Shown here in pieces: positions 26,681 through 40,893 of a stretch of 64,000 nt of DNA (within the stretch, counting starts at the first letter, position 1; each line of letters opens with the position of its first letter). The notes under the pieces were generated by a model. It saw only the letters and a program-made list of their open reading frames with translations, was not told the DNA's origin and did no database searches. Both the position numbers and the translations under genes were made by a program. The stretch is from Roseburia hominis (GTDB taxonomy: Bacteria > Bacillota > Clostridia > Lachnospirales > Lachnospiraceae): contig CP159990.1 in NCBI GenBank assembly GCA_040702975.1, positions 4,154,001 to 4,218,000 of the forward strand, in the 5' to 3' direction.

Positions 26681-27892
26681 TTACCTCTCTCCTCTTATCT
26701 TCAGTAAAACTTCAATGATCTCTTTGTTACTCATATTCATCAAAACTTCTCCCGGATATAAATAGTCTAATCTGTCTGCAAATTCAGGCACTTCAAACAA
26801 GGTGACGCCTTGAGAAAATCCGGTAACCGGATCCTTATACAGATAGACAATATCCTCTTTATCGACGTAGTCCACAAATGTCGCGCTGTGTGTCGTCACA
26901 ATCAACTGATTCTTCTTTTCCGTACATACCTCTTTCAGAATCCGAATCATTTCTTCAGCATAATCCATGTTAATGCCATTTTCAATCTCATCCAGGAGCA
27001 TAACTACCTGTCTCTTATTAATTTCACTGATTGCTACCAAAGCTAACATTCTCAGCATCCCGTCACTCATGTTCTGCGATGTAATGGTGACCGACTTATC
27101 CTTATATCTCTCAGTTGACACAATCCGCGTCCAGCCGGGCTGACCCTTTGTCTGAGCCTCCACTGCCGTTAACCTTTTTCCCCATATTCTCCCTACTTTA
27201 TCCATAAAACTTTTCTTCTGATCTGCATTCATAGATTTTAGAAAGGAAGGTAACTTCTCACCTGCGTTCCCGATGGTCGTGACAGTCCCGCGGCTTGACA
27301 ACCTCATTTTTTCCGGCGACAGTAATTCAAAAGAATCTGAATTTATTAAAAATTCTTTTACAGCAACTAATATGCGATATTTCTTTTTGTTTTCTTCTGA
27401 TATACTCACAAATTTCATGAAAGAAGACTGCACCCCTGATATCCCGGATATTCGCTCCTTGTTCCCGTCATCGCAAAGGAAATAGCACTCTCCTGCTGTA
27501 TCAAAATGTAGCAAAGTCATTTTTTTCTCTTCCGACATCAGAAAAATATCTTCATTCACAAGTTCCATAATATTCTTCGTAGTATAAACATTTACAGTAA
27601 GATTCCATCTGACAGCCATATCCTTTCCGTCAACTGGCAAAAGCAGATCGCATTCAAAAGTCATTTTCGACCTGTTACCATATAATTTTGAGCGAATATC
27701 TCCTACCGTCCATCCTCTTCTTTCAAGAACTACGTTAAAATCTTCTCTTACGCTTCCTGCAAGAAAATCTATCACCTGTAAAACCGTGCTTTTTCCTGCT
27801 GTATTGTTTCCGACAATCACCGTGAACGGACTCATACATATTTCAAAATCATTCAAAGATTTAAAATTGTCCACATATAATCTTTTAATCAT
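26681..27892 (-). CDS. AAA/ABC-type ATPase of a two-gene defence-like module
   Basis: A 403-residue SMC-like ABC ATPase. The N-terminus has FKSLNDFE and Walker A GNNTAGKST (residues 28-36). The C-terminal half has SQNMSDGMLRMLAL (signature-like), Walker B VVMLLDEIENG and the H-loop VTTHSATF. This is the OLD/RecF-like, AAA_21-type architecture. It is followed immediately by a TOPRIM protein. A role in phage exclusion is inferred from similar pairs. Confidence 0.8.
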   Translation of the reverse strand: MIKRLYVDNFKSLNDFEICMSPFTVIVGNNTAGKSTVLQVIDFLAGSVREDFNVVLERRGWTVGDIRSKLYGNRSKMTFECDLLLPVDGKDMAVRWNLTVNVYTTKNIMELVNEDIFLMSEEKKMTLLHFDTAGECYFLCDDGNKERISGISGVQSSFMKFVSISEENKKKYRILVAVKEFLINSDSFELLSPEKMRLSSRGTVTTIGNAGEKLPSFLKSMNADQKKSFMDKVGRIWGKRLTAVEAQTKGQPGWTRIVSTERYKDKSVTITSQNMSDGMLRMLALVAISEINKRQVVMLLDEIENGINMDYAEEMIRILKEVCTEKKNQLIVTTHSATFVDYVDKEDIVYLYKDPVTGFSQGVTLFEVPEFADRLDYLYPGEVLMNMSNKEIIEVLLKIRGER

Positions 27893-27992
27893 CTATATCT
27901 TACCTTTCTGCCAGTGCTTATCCTCTTTTACTTGAAATTCTTCCTTGATAATAGTATATCCATCCCTATCCACAAAAGCAAGTTTCTTAGTC

Positions 27993-28034
27993 AAAAACGT
28001 CCGCCGGACCTCATTTCAGGCATGCATGGCAACT
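27993..28034. repeat. Dispersed intergenic repeat family A, copy 4 (diverged)
   Basis: AAACGTCCGCCGGACcTCAT, then TTCAGGCATGCATGGCAAC. The second palindrome arm is partly degraded. It lies beyond the trpB2 terminator on the minus strand. Confidence 0.55.
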
Positions 28035-28072
28035 GAAAACGTCTATCATCGTTTTCGCCTATGCATAACAGC

Positions 28073-28115
28073 AAAAAAACAGAGCCATGATGATTTTAGC
28101 TTTTCATGACTCTGT
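28073..28115 (-). terminator. Terminator of trpB2
   Basis: On the minus strand ACAGAGTCATGA and TCATGGCTCTGT form a 12-bp stem with a mismatch, followed by seven T residues. Confidence 0.8.
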
Positions 28116-28190
28116 ATTACATTGTATCCTATAAGTTTACGATATTAGAGCACAAACCCTTTGTCTCCATAACGCCTCCGGCACTCTCTA

Positions 28191-29564
28191 CTATTCTACC
28201 TTCGGAAGCCCTGCAAATCCAACTTCCAGATCCGCATCGGTCGGGATATAATCGCTCATTTCACCGTTATTGAATTTTTCGTAAGCAACCATATCAAAAT
28301 ATCCTGTTCCGGTAAGGCCGAATACGATCGTCTTTGCTTCGCCGGTCTCTTTACATTTCAAAGCCTCGTCGATGGCAACGCGGATCGCGTGGCTGCTCTC
28401 CGGTGCCGGGAGGATTCCTTCTACTCTCGCAAATTGCTCCGCAGCCTCAAATACAGCGGTCTGCTCCACTGATCTTGCCTCCATCAATTTATCATCATAA
28501 AGCTGGGACAATACGGAACTCATGCCATGATAACGAAGACCGCCTGCGTGGTTCGGTGACGGGATAAATCCGCTTCCTAATGTGTACATCTTAGCCAGCG
28601 GACAAACCATTCCGGTATCGCAGAAATCGTATGCGTATCTACCGCGTGTCAGGCTCGGACAGCTTGCCGGTTCTACGGCAATGATCTGATAATCGGCCTC
28701 CCCGCGAAGTTTCTGACCCATGAACGGAGAAATCAAACCTCCCAGGTTGGAGCCGCCGCCTGCGCAGCCAATGATCATATCCGGTTTGATACCATATTTA
28801 TCCAGGGCCGCTTTCGTCTCCAGACCGATAATGGACTGATGAAGCAGTACCTGCGATAACACGGAGCCGAGCACATAGCGGTAACCTTCTTTGGATGTCG
28901 CCGCCTCTACCGCCTCGGAAATCGCGCAGCCAAGGCTTCCTGTGGTGCCCGGATGCTGCTCCAGGATCCTGCGTCCTACGTTCGTCTTATCTGACGGGGA
29001 AGGAGTTACATTTGCCCCATAAGTCCGCATAACCTCGCGGCGGAACGGTTTCTGCTCGTAAGAGCATTTTACCATATATACTTCACAGTCAAGTCCCAGA
29101 TATGCACACGCCATGGAAAGTGCAGTTCCCCACTGGCCTGCTCCGGTCTCTGTCGTCACGCCTTTAAGTCCCTGCTGTTTTGCGTAATACGCCTGTGCAA
29201 TCGCGGAGTTCAGTTTATGGCTTCCGGAGGTATTATTTCCCTCGAATTTGTAATAGATCTTCGCCGGCGTATCCAGAGCTTTCTCCAGACAATATGCACG
29301 TACCAGCGGAGACGGACGATACATCTTGTAAAAGTCCTGGATTTCCTGCGGAATATCGAAATATGCTGTAGTATCGTCTAATTCCTGTTTTACCAATTCA
29401 TCACAGAATACGCCGCGCAGCTCTTCAAATGTCATCGGCTGTAAGGTCCCCGGATTCAAAAGCGGAGCCGGTTTATTCTTCATATCGGCGCGGACATTGT
29501 ACCACTGTTTCGGCATCTCATTTTCTTCCAGATAGATTTTGTAAGGGATTTTTGTTTCACTCAT
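28191..29564 (-). CDS. trpB: TrpB2-type tryptophan synthase beta-like protein
   Basis: A 457-residue PLP-dependent enzyme of the long TrpB2 class, making tryptophan from indole and serine. The PLP lysine is Lys117 in SGSHKLNSA; the phosphate loop is CAGGGSN; ETGAGQWG is the TrpB catalytic Glu region. No trpA or other trp gene is near, so it probably salvages indole, which is abundant in the gut. A Trp T-box precedes it. Confidence 0.92.
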   Translation of the reverse strand: MSETKIPYKIYLEENEMPKQWYNVRADMKNKPAPLLNPGTLQPMTFEELRGVFCDELVKQELDDTTAYFDIPQEIQDFYKMYRPSPLVRAYCLEKALDTPAKIYYKFEGNNTSGSHKLNSAIAQAYYAKQQGLKGVTTETGAGQWGTALSMACAYLGLDCEVYMVKCSYEQKPFRREVMRTYGANVTPSPSDKTNVGRRILEQHPGTTGSLGCAISEAVEAATSKEGYRYVLGSVLSQVLLHQSIIGLETKAALDKYGIKPDMIIGCAGGGSNLGGLISPFMGQKLRGEADYQIIAVEPASCPSLTRGRYAYDFCDTGMVCPLAKMYTLGSGFIPSPNHAGGLRYHGMSSVLSQLYDDKLMEARSVEQTAVFEAAEQFARVEGILPAPESSHAIRVAIDEALKCKETGEAKTIVFGLTGTGYFDMVAYEKFNNGEMSDYIPTDADLEVGFAGLPKVE

Positions 29565-29654
29565 TGCTTCTTACCTTCCTTTTCTTTTTATTTCTTTCAA
29601 ACCGATGAGCCGGGCGTTGGGCTTTTCTGATAAAATAGAATCCTGCTCGCGGAA

Positions 29655-29940
29655 ATAAAAAATCCTGCCCTATATCAACTATAGGACAGGAGTTATATCT
29701 TATTCCTGCGGTGCCACCTAAATTCATTCATGGAATGCGCTCAGCCATGTACCAACATACATGCTCCACTGTAACGGTTGGAATCCGTCTCCCCTACGGC
29801 AAAATGCTTGCTTTCGGTTCGCCCTCCCAAGTCCATTCGATCTACCTTGTAATGCTCCGATCCCACCACCCGGAACTCTCTGGGAATACGCCGATAAATG
29901 TACTACTCTTGTTCGTCGGTTTTTCATTTCGTTTATCATA
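29655..29940 (-). promoter_or_regulatory. T-box riboswitch, tryptophan-specific
   Basis: The T-box core AGGTGGCACCGC (29708-29719) precedes a terminator CTCCTGTCCTATAG...CTATATAGGGCAGGA-type stem with a run of T at 29657-29694. Stem I has the AGAGAG distal motif and the specifier loop GAATGGACTTGGGAG, with UGG (Trp) at 29833-29835. Uncharged tRNA-Trp should allow transcription of trpB2. Confidence 0.92.
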
Positions 29941-30007
29941 CTCCTTAAACGTAGGATCTGTCAAGTTTTTTTTGATTTTCCATGTCAAATTCCGGGGCAC
30001 ATCCGGT

Positions 30008-30751
30008 TCAATCTCCCTGCTCAACCGATCGTCGCACCGCCAACGCTATATCCGGCCTATTTGTGATCACCGCCGTTACCCCTGCACGGATCAGCCATTT
30101 CAAATCATCCTCTTTATTTACCGTCCACACCCGTACTGCCAGGTGGCTTTGCTGATACTGCTCCAGCAAATTCTCCATCCTTGCCAGATACAAAGGCGGA
30201 TGCAAACCGTCCACCCCATGGGCCTTCGCATAATTTTCCGCTTCCAGAATAACGTCACTATATAAAAATGCCGTTTCCGCTTCCGGAGCAATCTCACGCA
30301 CCTTACGGATACTGTAATGATTGAAGGAGGAATAGATAACTCTGTCCTCCAATCCGGCCGCCTTCACAAGCGCAATTGTTTTTTCTTCTATCCTGGGATA
30401 ACGATAAATCCCTGTTTTCAGTTCAATATTCAGCTTCATCTCCCAGGGTTTTACAAGGCTCAGTACCTCCCGGAGGGTGGGAATCCCCACCCTGCCGTAT
30501 TGGTCCATATGATTGTCAAAAGAAAATCTGCGCAGTTCCTCCAGCGTATATTCCCGCACGGCGCCCCGTCCGTCACTCACTCTGTCGATCGACTCATCGT
30601 GGATCACAACCACTTCCCCGTCTTTCGTAAGCTGCACGTCCAGTTCAATTCCGTCCGCCCCCTGTTTGTGAGCCAGTATAAAGGCTGCCCTCGTATTTTC
30701 CGGAGCATAACTGCTCGCCCCGCGATGTGCAAATATCTCTGTTCTTCCCAT
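30008..30751 (-). CDS. Glycerophosphodiester phosphodiesterase
   Basis: A 247-residue GDPD-family enzyme that cleaves glycerophosphodiesters to glycerol-3-phosphate and an alcohol. Signature residues are seen: AHRGASSYAPENT near the start, GIELDVQLTKDGEVVVIHDES, and NIELKTG. The ATG at 30751 has GGAG. It is the last gene of the ugp-type operon, 19 bases after ugpB, so imported diesters can be hydrolysed inside the cell. Confidence 0.92.
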   Translation of the reverse strand: MGRTEIFAHRGASSYAPENTRAAFILAHKQGADGIELDVQLTKDGEVVVIHDESIDRVSDGRGAVREYTLEELRRFSFDNHMDQYGRVGIPTLREVLSLVKPWEMKLNIELKTGIYRYPRIEEKTIALVKAAGLEDRVIYSSFNHYSIRKVREIAPEAETAFLYSDVILEAENYAKAHGVDGLHPPLYLARMENLLEQYQQSHLAVRVWTVNKEDDLKWLIRAGVTAVITNRPDIALAVRRSVEQGD

Positions 30752-30770
30752 AATCCACTCCACCACTTAG

Positions 30771-32162
30771 TTAATTATTTACTAAATTATATTCTTCTAT
30801 CGATTTGTTGATCGAGTCTGCCATATTTTTCACGGCTGCATCTATATCTTCGTTGCCATTCAATAATTTCTCGATTTCCGTCTCCACAGTAGCTCTCGCC
30901 TCTGGGAATACGCTGAGCAGTGCGCCCGCATACTCCGGAGCGGAATCGTGCAACTGGTCAATCGCTGTCTCGAACTGCGGATATTGTGCGATATTATCCA
31001 GGAAAACCTGCTCCTCGTGAGCTGCTACCGTTACCGGGAAATAACCCGTCTGGGCATTCCAGTACGCCTGGGATTTGGCAGAAATCAGGTATTTTACGAA
31101 TTCCCAGGTGGCGCGAAGCTTCTTCGGGTCCTCATTATTCAAAGCCCACAGAGACGCGCCACCGATGGAAACGCCGCCCACATCCTCTGAGCTGATTTTC
31201 GGAAAATATGCCGTGCCTACCTCAAACTTACCGTTCACATCCTGAAGGATCTGCTTTAAGGATGCCGTAGAACCCAGCGTGATCGCCGATTTCCCGGAAG
31301 AGAAATCTGCAAGTCCCGCGTCGCCGCCGCGCCCTACGTTTGGCGCATACCCCAGATCGGACAGATTCTTCCACGCCTCCAGAATATTCTTTGCCGCGCC
31401 GTTTTTATCGAATTCCACTGCCGTTGCAGCCTCGCTTCGTCCATTTCCGTTATTCGCATACTCCAACCCCTGCTTGCCTATAAACTGTTCAAAGAACCAG
31501 CCATAGATTCCCAGGGAGATGACTTCCTTCGCGCCGCCTTCCTCAAGCAGCTTGTCCCCCACCTCTGCGATAGCCTCCAGACTGTCCGGGATCTCCGTAA
31601 TCTGCGCCGCCTCGAACATATCTTTATTGTAGTACATGATCGGGGTGGACGAGTTGAACGGCATAGAATACAGTTTTTCATCAATCGTATAGTATGCGGA
31701 GAGGTTCGGCTCGATGGAAGACATGTCATAGCCGTCTGCGTCGACCATATACTGCATGGGCACGATCCAGCCGGACTCAATCATAAATCTGGTCCCAATC
31801 TCATACACCTGCACCAGATCAGCCCCCATGTTGCCGATCTGCGCACTCTTTAATTTGTTGAGCGAATCGTCATATTCTCCCTGATACTGCGCATTTACCG
31901 TAATTCCCAGCTCATTTTCTTCATTGAATTCCTTAACCAGCGCATCAATGGCCTGACCATTTACTCCGCCCATTGAATGCCAGAAGGTGATCTCTGTTCC
32001 ATCCACCTCCGACGGATCCGCGATACTGATCTCCTGTCCTTTTGCATCATTTCCACCGGAATTCTGTGCATCCTCCAGCGTTTTTCCCTTTCCACATCCG
32101 GCAAACAGCCCCGTTACCATAGCGGCTGCCACAAGCACTGCAACAATTTTCTTCTTCATCAT
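30771..32162 (-). CDS. ugpB: Glycerol-3-phosphate-type ABC substrate-binding lipoprotein
   Basis: A 463-residue family-1 extracellular solute-binding protein. The lipoprotein signal ends at GLFAGC. Motifs EITFWHSMGGVNGQAIDALV, GNMGADLVQVYEIG and the tryptophan-rich pocket GYFPVTVAAH match UgpB. Strong AAGGAG upstream. With two permeases, an ATPase and a GDPD it forms a ugp-like operon. Confidence 0.88.
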   Translation of the reverse strand: MMKKKIVAVLVAAAMVTGLFAGCGKGKTLEDAQNSGGNDAKGQEISIADPSEVDGTEITFWHSMGGVNGQAIDALVKEFNEENELGITVNAQYQGEYDDSLNKLKSAQIGNMGADLVQVYEIGTRFMIESGWIVPMQYMVDADGYDMSSIEPNLSAYYTIDEKLYSMPFNSSTPIMYYNKDMFEAAQITEIPDSLEAIAEVGDKLLEEGGAKEVISLGIYGWFFEQFIGKQGLEYANNGNGRSEAATAVEFDKNGAAKNILEAWKNLSDLGYAPNVGRGGDAGLADFSSGKSAITLGSTASLKQILQDVNGKFEVGTAYFPKISSEDVGGVSIGGASLWALNNEDPKKLRATWEFVKYLISAKSQAYWNAQTGYFPVTVAAHEEQVFLDNIAQYPQFETAIDQLHDSAPEYAGALLSVFPEARATVETEIEKLLNGNEDIDAAVKNMADSINKSIEEYNLVNN

Positions 32163-32196
32163 TATAACTCTCCTTTTGCTTTATTTTGTATTTTAT

Positions 32197-33114
32197 TTAT
32201 CCTTTTACTGCCCCGGAGAACATGCCCCGGATCAATTGCTTCTGACCCACGATAAAGATGGAAATAGATGGGATGATAATCATCACCACTCCCGCGATCA
32301 TAAGCGTGATTGACTGCGAGTCCACACTGTTCAGCATACTGATTCCAATCTGCACCGTCCGCATGGTGTCAGAACCTGTCACCAAAAGCGGCCACATATA
32401 CATGTTCCATGCATTGATAAACGTATACACCGCCATCGCTCCGATTGCCGATTTGGTAAGCGGCGTCAGAATCTGTACGATAAATCTGAGATTTGAACAT
32501 CCATCCAGCTTTGCTGATTCGTAGAGTGAAATCGGAAACGTCATATAAAACTGCCTGAACAGGAAGATTCCCATAGCCGAGGTCAGGTACGGAATGATCA
32601 GTACCGGATAGGTATCCAAAAGCCCCAGTTCTCCTACTGTCAAATAGTTGGAAATGATCGTTGCCTCTCCCGGCACCATCATCGTAGCCATGACCAGCAT
32701 AAACAGAATTCCCTTCCCCTTGAATTCCAGAAAAGAAAACGCAAACGCCGACAGGGAACAGGATATAATCTGTCCGATGGTAATGCAGCCCGCCATGATA
32801 AAAGAATTCAGGATAAACCGCAGCAGTGGCACATTCCGAATGGCGTCCGCAAAATTCTGTAACGTCGGATGCTTCGGAAGCAAATTCATCTCCGTGGTGA
32901 ACAGCTCGTTGGACGGCATGAATGCTATACTGACCGCATAAAGCAACGGGAGCAGCACCACAAACGCCACCACAAGGTTAGCTGCCACCCGAAGCACTGT
33001 TCGTGTTCTGCGCTTCAGAAGTGCCTTCTCATTCATCGCTTTTTTCAATTCACACAATTCTTCCCGGGTAAGGCTCCCCTTCCCACTCATTGTCATATCG
33101 CCTGCTCCACTCAT
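32197..33114 (-). CDS. ugpE: ABC transporter permease, UgpE-like
   Basis: A 305-residue permease with six helices and the EAA-loop YESAKLDGCSNLRFIVQILTP. The first ATG follows the ugpA stop directly; a second in-frame ATG at 33096 has GGAG at better spacing and may be the true start. Partner of UgpA. Confidence 0.87.
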   Translation of the reverse strand: MSGAGDMTMSGKGSLTREELCELKKAMNEKALLKRRTRTVLRVAANLVVAFVVLLPLLYAVSIAFMPSNELFTTEMNLLPKHPTLQNFADAIRNVPLLRFILNSFIMAGCITIGQIISCSLSAFAFSFLEFKGKGILFMLVMATMMVPGEATIISNYLTVGELGLLDTYPVLIIPYLTSAMGIFLFRQFYMTFPISLYESAKLDGCSNLRFIVQILTPLTKSAIGAMAVYTFINAWNMYMWPLLVTGSDTMRTVQIGISMLNSVDSQSITLMIAGVVMIIIPSISIFIVGQKQLIRGMFSGAVKG

Positions 33115-33978
33115 CTAATACTTCACTCCCTTCTTCTCAATACGGAACATCACCAGCGTGACCAGCATAATGATAAAAAACAGGATCACAGACTGGGCCG
33201 CGGCGCTTCCAAACCGATAATTAAAGAATGCATCGCGATAAATAGAATATACGATCACGTTCGTCGTATCATTCGGACCGCCTTCCGTCAGAATCTTGAT
33301 CTGCCCGAAAGACTGGAACGCCTGAATGATATTGACTACCAGCGTGTAAAACATGATTGGCGACAGCCCCGGAAGTGTCAGGCTGAAAAATTTCTGCACG
33401 GCATTCGCGCCATCCACCGACGCACGTTCATAAATGGTTTCATCAATATTTCCCAGCCCCGCCGAGAAATACAGAAAATTAATTCCGCTGTTCAGCCATG
33501 CCGTCAGGACCGCCACGCAATACAGGGCCGTATTGGGGTCATTAAGCCAGTTGATCTCCAGTCCCAAAAGCTTATTCACAATTCCTACTGCCGGGTGAAG
33601 CATGATCTGAAAGATCATGGCCGCCGAGCTTGAGGCGATCGCCATGGGAAGGGCGTAAGCCGTGCTGAATACCCGGATACCCGGAAAAGCTTTATTGCAC
33701 AAAACGGCCGTCACCAGTCCCAGAAGCATCCCTCCAATTACAACGATCACAACGAAGATCAACGTTACCTTCAGGCTGTTCCTGAAGCTTTCCGAGCTCA
33801 GAAGCTCTGCATAATTTCCCAATCCCACGAACAGCTTCGCCTGCCCCATCTTATCCGTCTTATACAGGCTCAGATAGATTGTCTTAAAAAACGGATAGAA
33901 CAGGAATACGGCAAACACCAGCATACTGGGAACCAGATAAAAATAAGGGGTGATCCCATTCCCTTTTTTTGTATTCAT
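33115..33978 (-). CDS. ugpA: ABC transporter permease, UgpA-like
   Basis: A 287-residue permease with six helices and the EAA-loop YERASVDGANAVQKFFSLTLP. The ATG at 33978 has GAGGAGG and overlies the end of the intergenic stretch after ugpC (14 bases). Partner of UgpE. Confidence 0.87.
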   Translation of the reverse strand: MNTKKGNGITPYFYLVPSMLVFAVFLFYPFFKTIYLSLYKTDKMGQAKLFVGLGNYAELLSSESFRNSLKVTLIFVVIVVIGGMLLGLVTAVLCNKAFPGIRVFSTAYALPMAIASSSAAMIFQIMLHPAVGIVNKLLGLEINWLNDPNTALYCVAVLTAWLNSGINFLYFSAGLGNIDETIYERASVDGANAVQKFFSLTLPGLSPIMFYTLVVNIIQAFQSFGQIKILTEGGPNDTTNVIVYSIYRDAFFNYRFGSAAAQSVILFFIIMLVTLVMFRIEKKGVKY

Positions 33979-33992
33979 TTCTTCTCTCCTCC

Positions 33993-35123
33993 TCAAAGCA
34001 ATACATTTTCTTCCGTATCCTTGTCAAACACATGAATGCGCGAGGGGTCAAAATAAAGCTGTACTCTCTCTCCCACCACGCTGCGGTTCTCCGGTTTCAA
34101 TCTGGCCGCAAAGTTCCTTCCCTGCTCCTCAAAATACAGGATGACCTCCGCACCGAGCATCTCCCTTGCAACAACCGACTTTATGATTCCCACACTTTCC
34201 ATGTCAAAACCACCTTCACGGGCGTCCTCATACTCATAGATATCCTCTGGGCGGATTCCCATGATAACTTCTTTCCCGGCATACCGATTGTATAAATACT
34301 CCGCTTTCGGTCCTCCAAGATGTACTTTCATCCCCGAATTCCTGTTCCCGATCGCCAGCCACACGGAACACTCTTCTCCTAAAACATAACAGTTAAAGAA
34401 ATTCATAGACGGCGCTCCCACAAAACCGGCAACAAATTTATTGGTCGGATACCGATACAGGTGCGCAGGCGTATCTACCTGCTGTATAACACCCTCCTTC
34501 ATTACCACGATCTTCGTTCCCAATGTCATCGCTTCCGTCTGATCGTGCGTCACATAGATGATTGTAGTTCCCATTTCCTTATGTATTCTGGCGAGCTCCA
34601 CCCGCATCTGCGCCCGCAGCTTGGCGTCCAGGTTCGACAACGGTTCATCCATCAAAAATGCTTTCGGTCTGCGTATGATCGCGCTGCCGATGGCCACACG
34701 CTGCTTTTGCCCGCCTGACAAGGCCGATGGCCTTCTTTTCAACAAATGCTCAATCTCCAGAAGCTTCGCCACCTCATGCACTCTCTTATCAATCTCTTTT
34801 TTCGGGATATTCCTGATTTTAAGCGCAAACGCCAGATTCCCATATACCGTCATATTCGGATATAAGGCATAATTTTGAAATACCATAGACATTCCCCGCT
34901 CCTGCGGTTCCAGATAATTGCAAAGCTGGCCGTCAATCCATAACTCCCCGTCACTGATATCCTCCAGACCGGCTATCATCCTAAGAGTCGTGGATTTTCC
35001 GCATCCCGACGGCCCCACAAAGATAACAAATTCCTTATCTGCGATATCCAGGCTGAAGTCCTTGACAATATCGTGTTCATTGTCGTATGTCTTATAGATA
35101 TTCTTTAACGCAATCTCAGCCAC
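33993..35123 (-). CDS. ugpC: ABC transporter ATP-binding protein, UgpC/MsmK-like
   Basis: A 376-residue MalK-type ATPase. Walker A is GPSGCGKST, the signature LSGGQKQRVA, Walker B AFLMDEPLSNLD, followed by the C-terminal OB-fold regulatory domain. It is the first gene of the operon. MsmK-type ATPases often serve several importers, so it may also drive the ATPase-less importer at 41449-45193; this is inference. Confidence 0.92.
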   Translation of the reverse strand: MAEIALKNIYKTYDNEHDIVKDFSLDIADKEFVIFVGPSGCGKSTTLRMIAGLEDISDGELWIDGQLCNYLEPQERGMSMVFQNYALYPNMTVYGNLAFALKIRNIPKKEIDKRVHEVAKLLEIEHLLKRRPSALSGGQKQRVAIGSAIIRRPKAFLMDEPLSNLDAKLRAQMRVELARIHKEMGTTIIYVTHDQTEAMTLGTKIVVMKEGVIQQVDTPAHLYRYPTNKFVAGFVGAPSMNFFNCYVLGEECSVWLAIGNRNSGMKVHLGGPKAEYLYNRYAGKEVIMGIRPEDIYEYEDAREGGFDMESVGIIKSVVAREMLGAEVILYFEEQGRNFAARLKPENRSVVGERVQLYFDPSRIHVFDKDTEENVLL

Positions 35124-35336
35124 TTCTTTTTCTCTCCTTTCACCTGACTTCCTTGTAAATTATACAATTTCCAGTCTCTTCCTGTCCGCAAGAGTAAATT
35201 AAATCTACTTTAAATTTGGGTTAATAAGAAATTGAACACAATCCCTCTCATATACACGCTATTTACGGAGAATGTGTAAGTGTATTTGATATTCAATCTG
35301 CTGAAATGTTAGAGGATAATCTGCCAGACAAGGCTT

Positions 35337-35385
35337 TAATGAATGCCCACCGAATGTTCGCTCAAGCATACATGGCAACATAATA
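35337..35385. repeat. Dispersed intergenic repeat family A, copy 5
   Basis: AATGcCCACCGaAtGTTCGC, then TCAAGCATACATGGCAACAT, then AATAAAAA. On the minus strand it follows the tRNA-Asn terminator. The remaining part of the gap 35124-35336 shows only AT-rich sequence and should hold the ugpC promoter. Confidence 0.6.
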
Positions 35386-35417
35386 AAAATCCTGTAGACT
35401 ATATATCTACAGGATTT
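35384..35417 (-). terminator. Terminator of the rRNA/tRNA-Asn operon
   Basis: AAATCCTGTAGA and TCTACAGGATTT make a 12-bp stem, with a T-rich run on the minus strand after tRNA-Asn. Confidence 0.85.
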
Positions 35418-35422
35418 CCTAA

Positions 35423-35494
35423 CTCCCCGAGTTGGGTTCGAACCAACGACCCTTCGGTTAACAGCCGAATGCTCTACCGCTGAGCTATCGAGGA
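35423..35494 (-). tRNA. tRNA-Asn (GTT)
   Basis: Cloverleaf on the minus strand: acceptor TCCTCGA/TCGGGGA, discriminator G, D arm GCTCAGCGGTAGAGC, anticodon GTT in CTGTTAACC, T arm GTTGG-TTCGAAC-CCAAC. It is the last gene of the rRNA operon, 121 bases past the 23S end. CCA is not encoded. Confidence 0.95.
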
Positions 35495-35614
35495 TTACTT
35501 ATTTTATTATAACCACTTGTTTTCTATTTTACAAGTGGTTTTTTCCTTTTTTATTTCATGTACCTTCAAAACAGCATACAAAGAATCTTCTTCCATCCAT
35601 TAACCTATCCTACC

Positions 35615-38503
<2,889 letters not shown>

Positions 38504-39031
38504 AAACGCTTCCTCTCACGGGAATGAGAGTCGGCTACACATACTAGCGTGTATGTGTTGGTATTCAGGTTTGTTTTTTTACTTCGTTGTCTCGAAGTGT
38601 CAGTTAATTGTTATCCTTAAGAACAACAATCACCTCGGATGTCTTTCTCTTTTATTTGAGAATTGATTTATCTTTGTATGCAGTTTTCAAGGTACATTCT
38701 GACTGAAATCTTTATCAGTCATTAAAGAACAAAACTCATCGTTTTACCCTTTAATCACTGGTAAAAACCAGTTATCATAACAGCACTGCCCTGCTGATCG
38801 GGTTGGCCGCAGGAGCCCCTCGGTCCTGTGCCTGTATCTATCCTGAAAGACTGACACGGTAGCGAACCGCTCTTCAGCCGCCTGACCGCTCCGGAGCGAT
38901 TCTCCAAAGCATTTCTTATCAAGCTCAGTCTGCTTTATCAGTTTCGGAAGTTCGCCTCACTTTGTTCGACGAACGGCCTAAAAAACTAAGTTCAGCTGCC
39001 TTCCGGCATCTTCACTAACTTTTTTATGGTC
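38504..39031 (-). other. 5S-23S spacer with processing-stem half, no tRNA
   Basis: This 528-base spacer holds no tRNA that I can fold. It carries the 5' half of the 23S processing stem (38669-38693) and several GC-rich inverted repeats. It lies between 5S (upstream in transcription) and 23S. Confidence 0.7.
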
Positions 39032-39148
39032 TCTGGCGGCCACCTGCTCTCCCACACCGTCTCCAGTGCAGTACCATCGGCCGCTTAGGTCTTAACCATC
39101 GTGTTCGGGATGGGAACGGGTGTGACCCCTAAGCGCATCGCCACCAGA
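39032..39148 (-). rRNA. 5S ribosomal RNA, placed between 16S and 23S
   Basis: On the minus strand TCTGGTGGCGATGCGC...GCCGCCAGA, about 117 bases, with the conserved CACACCCGTTCCCATCCCGA loop. It lies between the 16S and 23S genes instead of after 23S. Confidence 0.95.
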
Positions 39149-39355
39149 TATATTCCGTCAATCAACACCGTGAGTGCCGGCTCTCATCTAGCTCAATTCC
39201 GCTCCGCTCCATTTCGCTAGATTCAATCCTTCTTATGCATCTTAGCTGCCATGTGCGCTCCTGAAAGCAAGCTTTCGTCGCACCCCTGCCAGCTAATCTG
39301 CGCACTCACTCCTTGATGACTAAATAACAGACAACAACTCTCCCTACTTCTTCTT

Positions 39356-40893
<1,538 letters not shown>

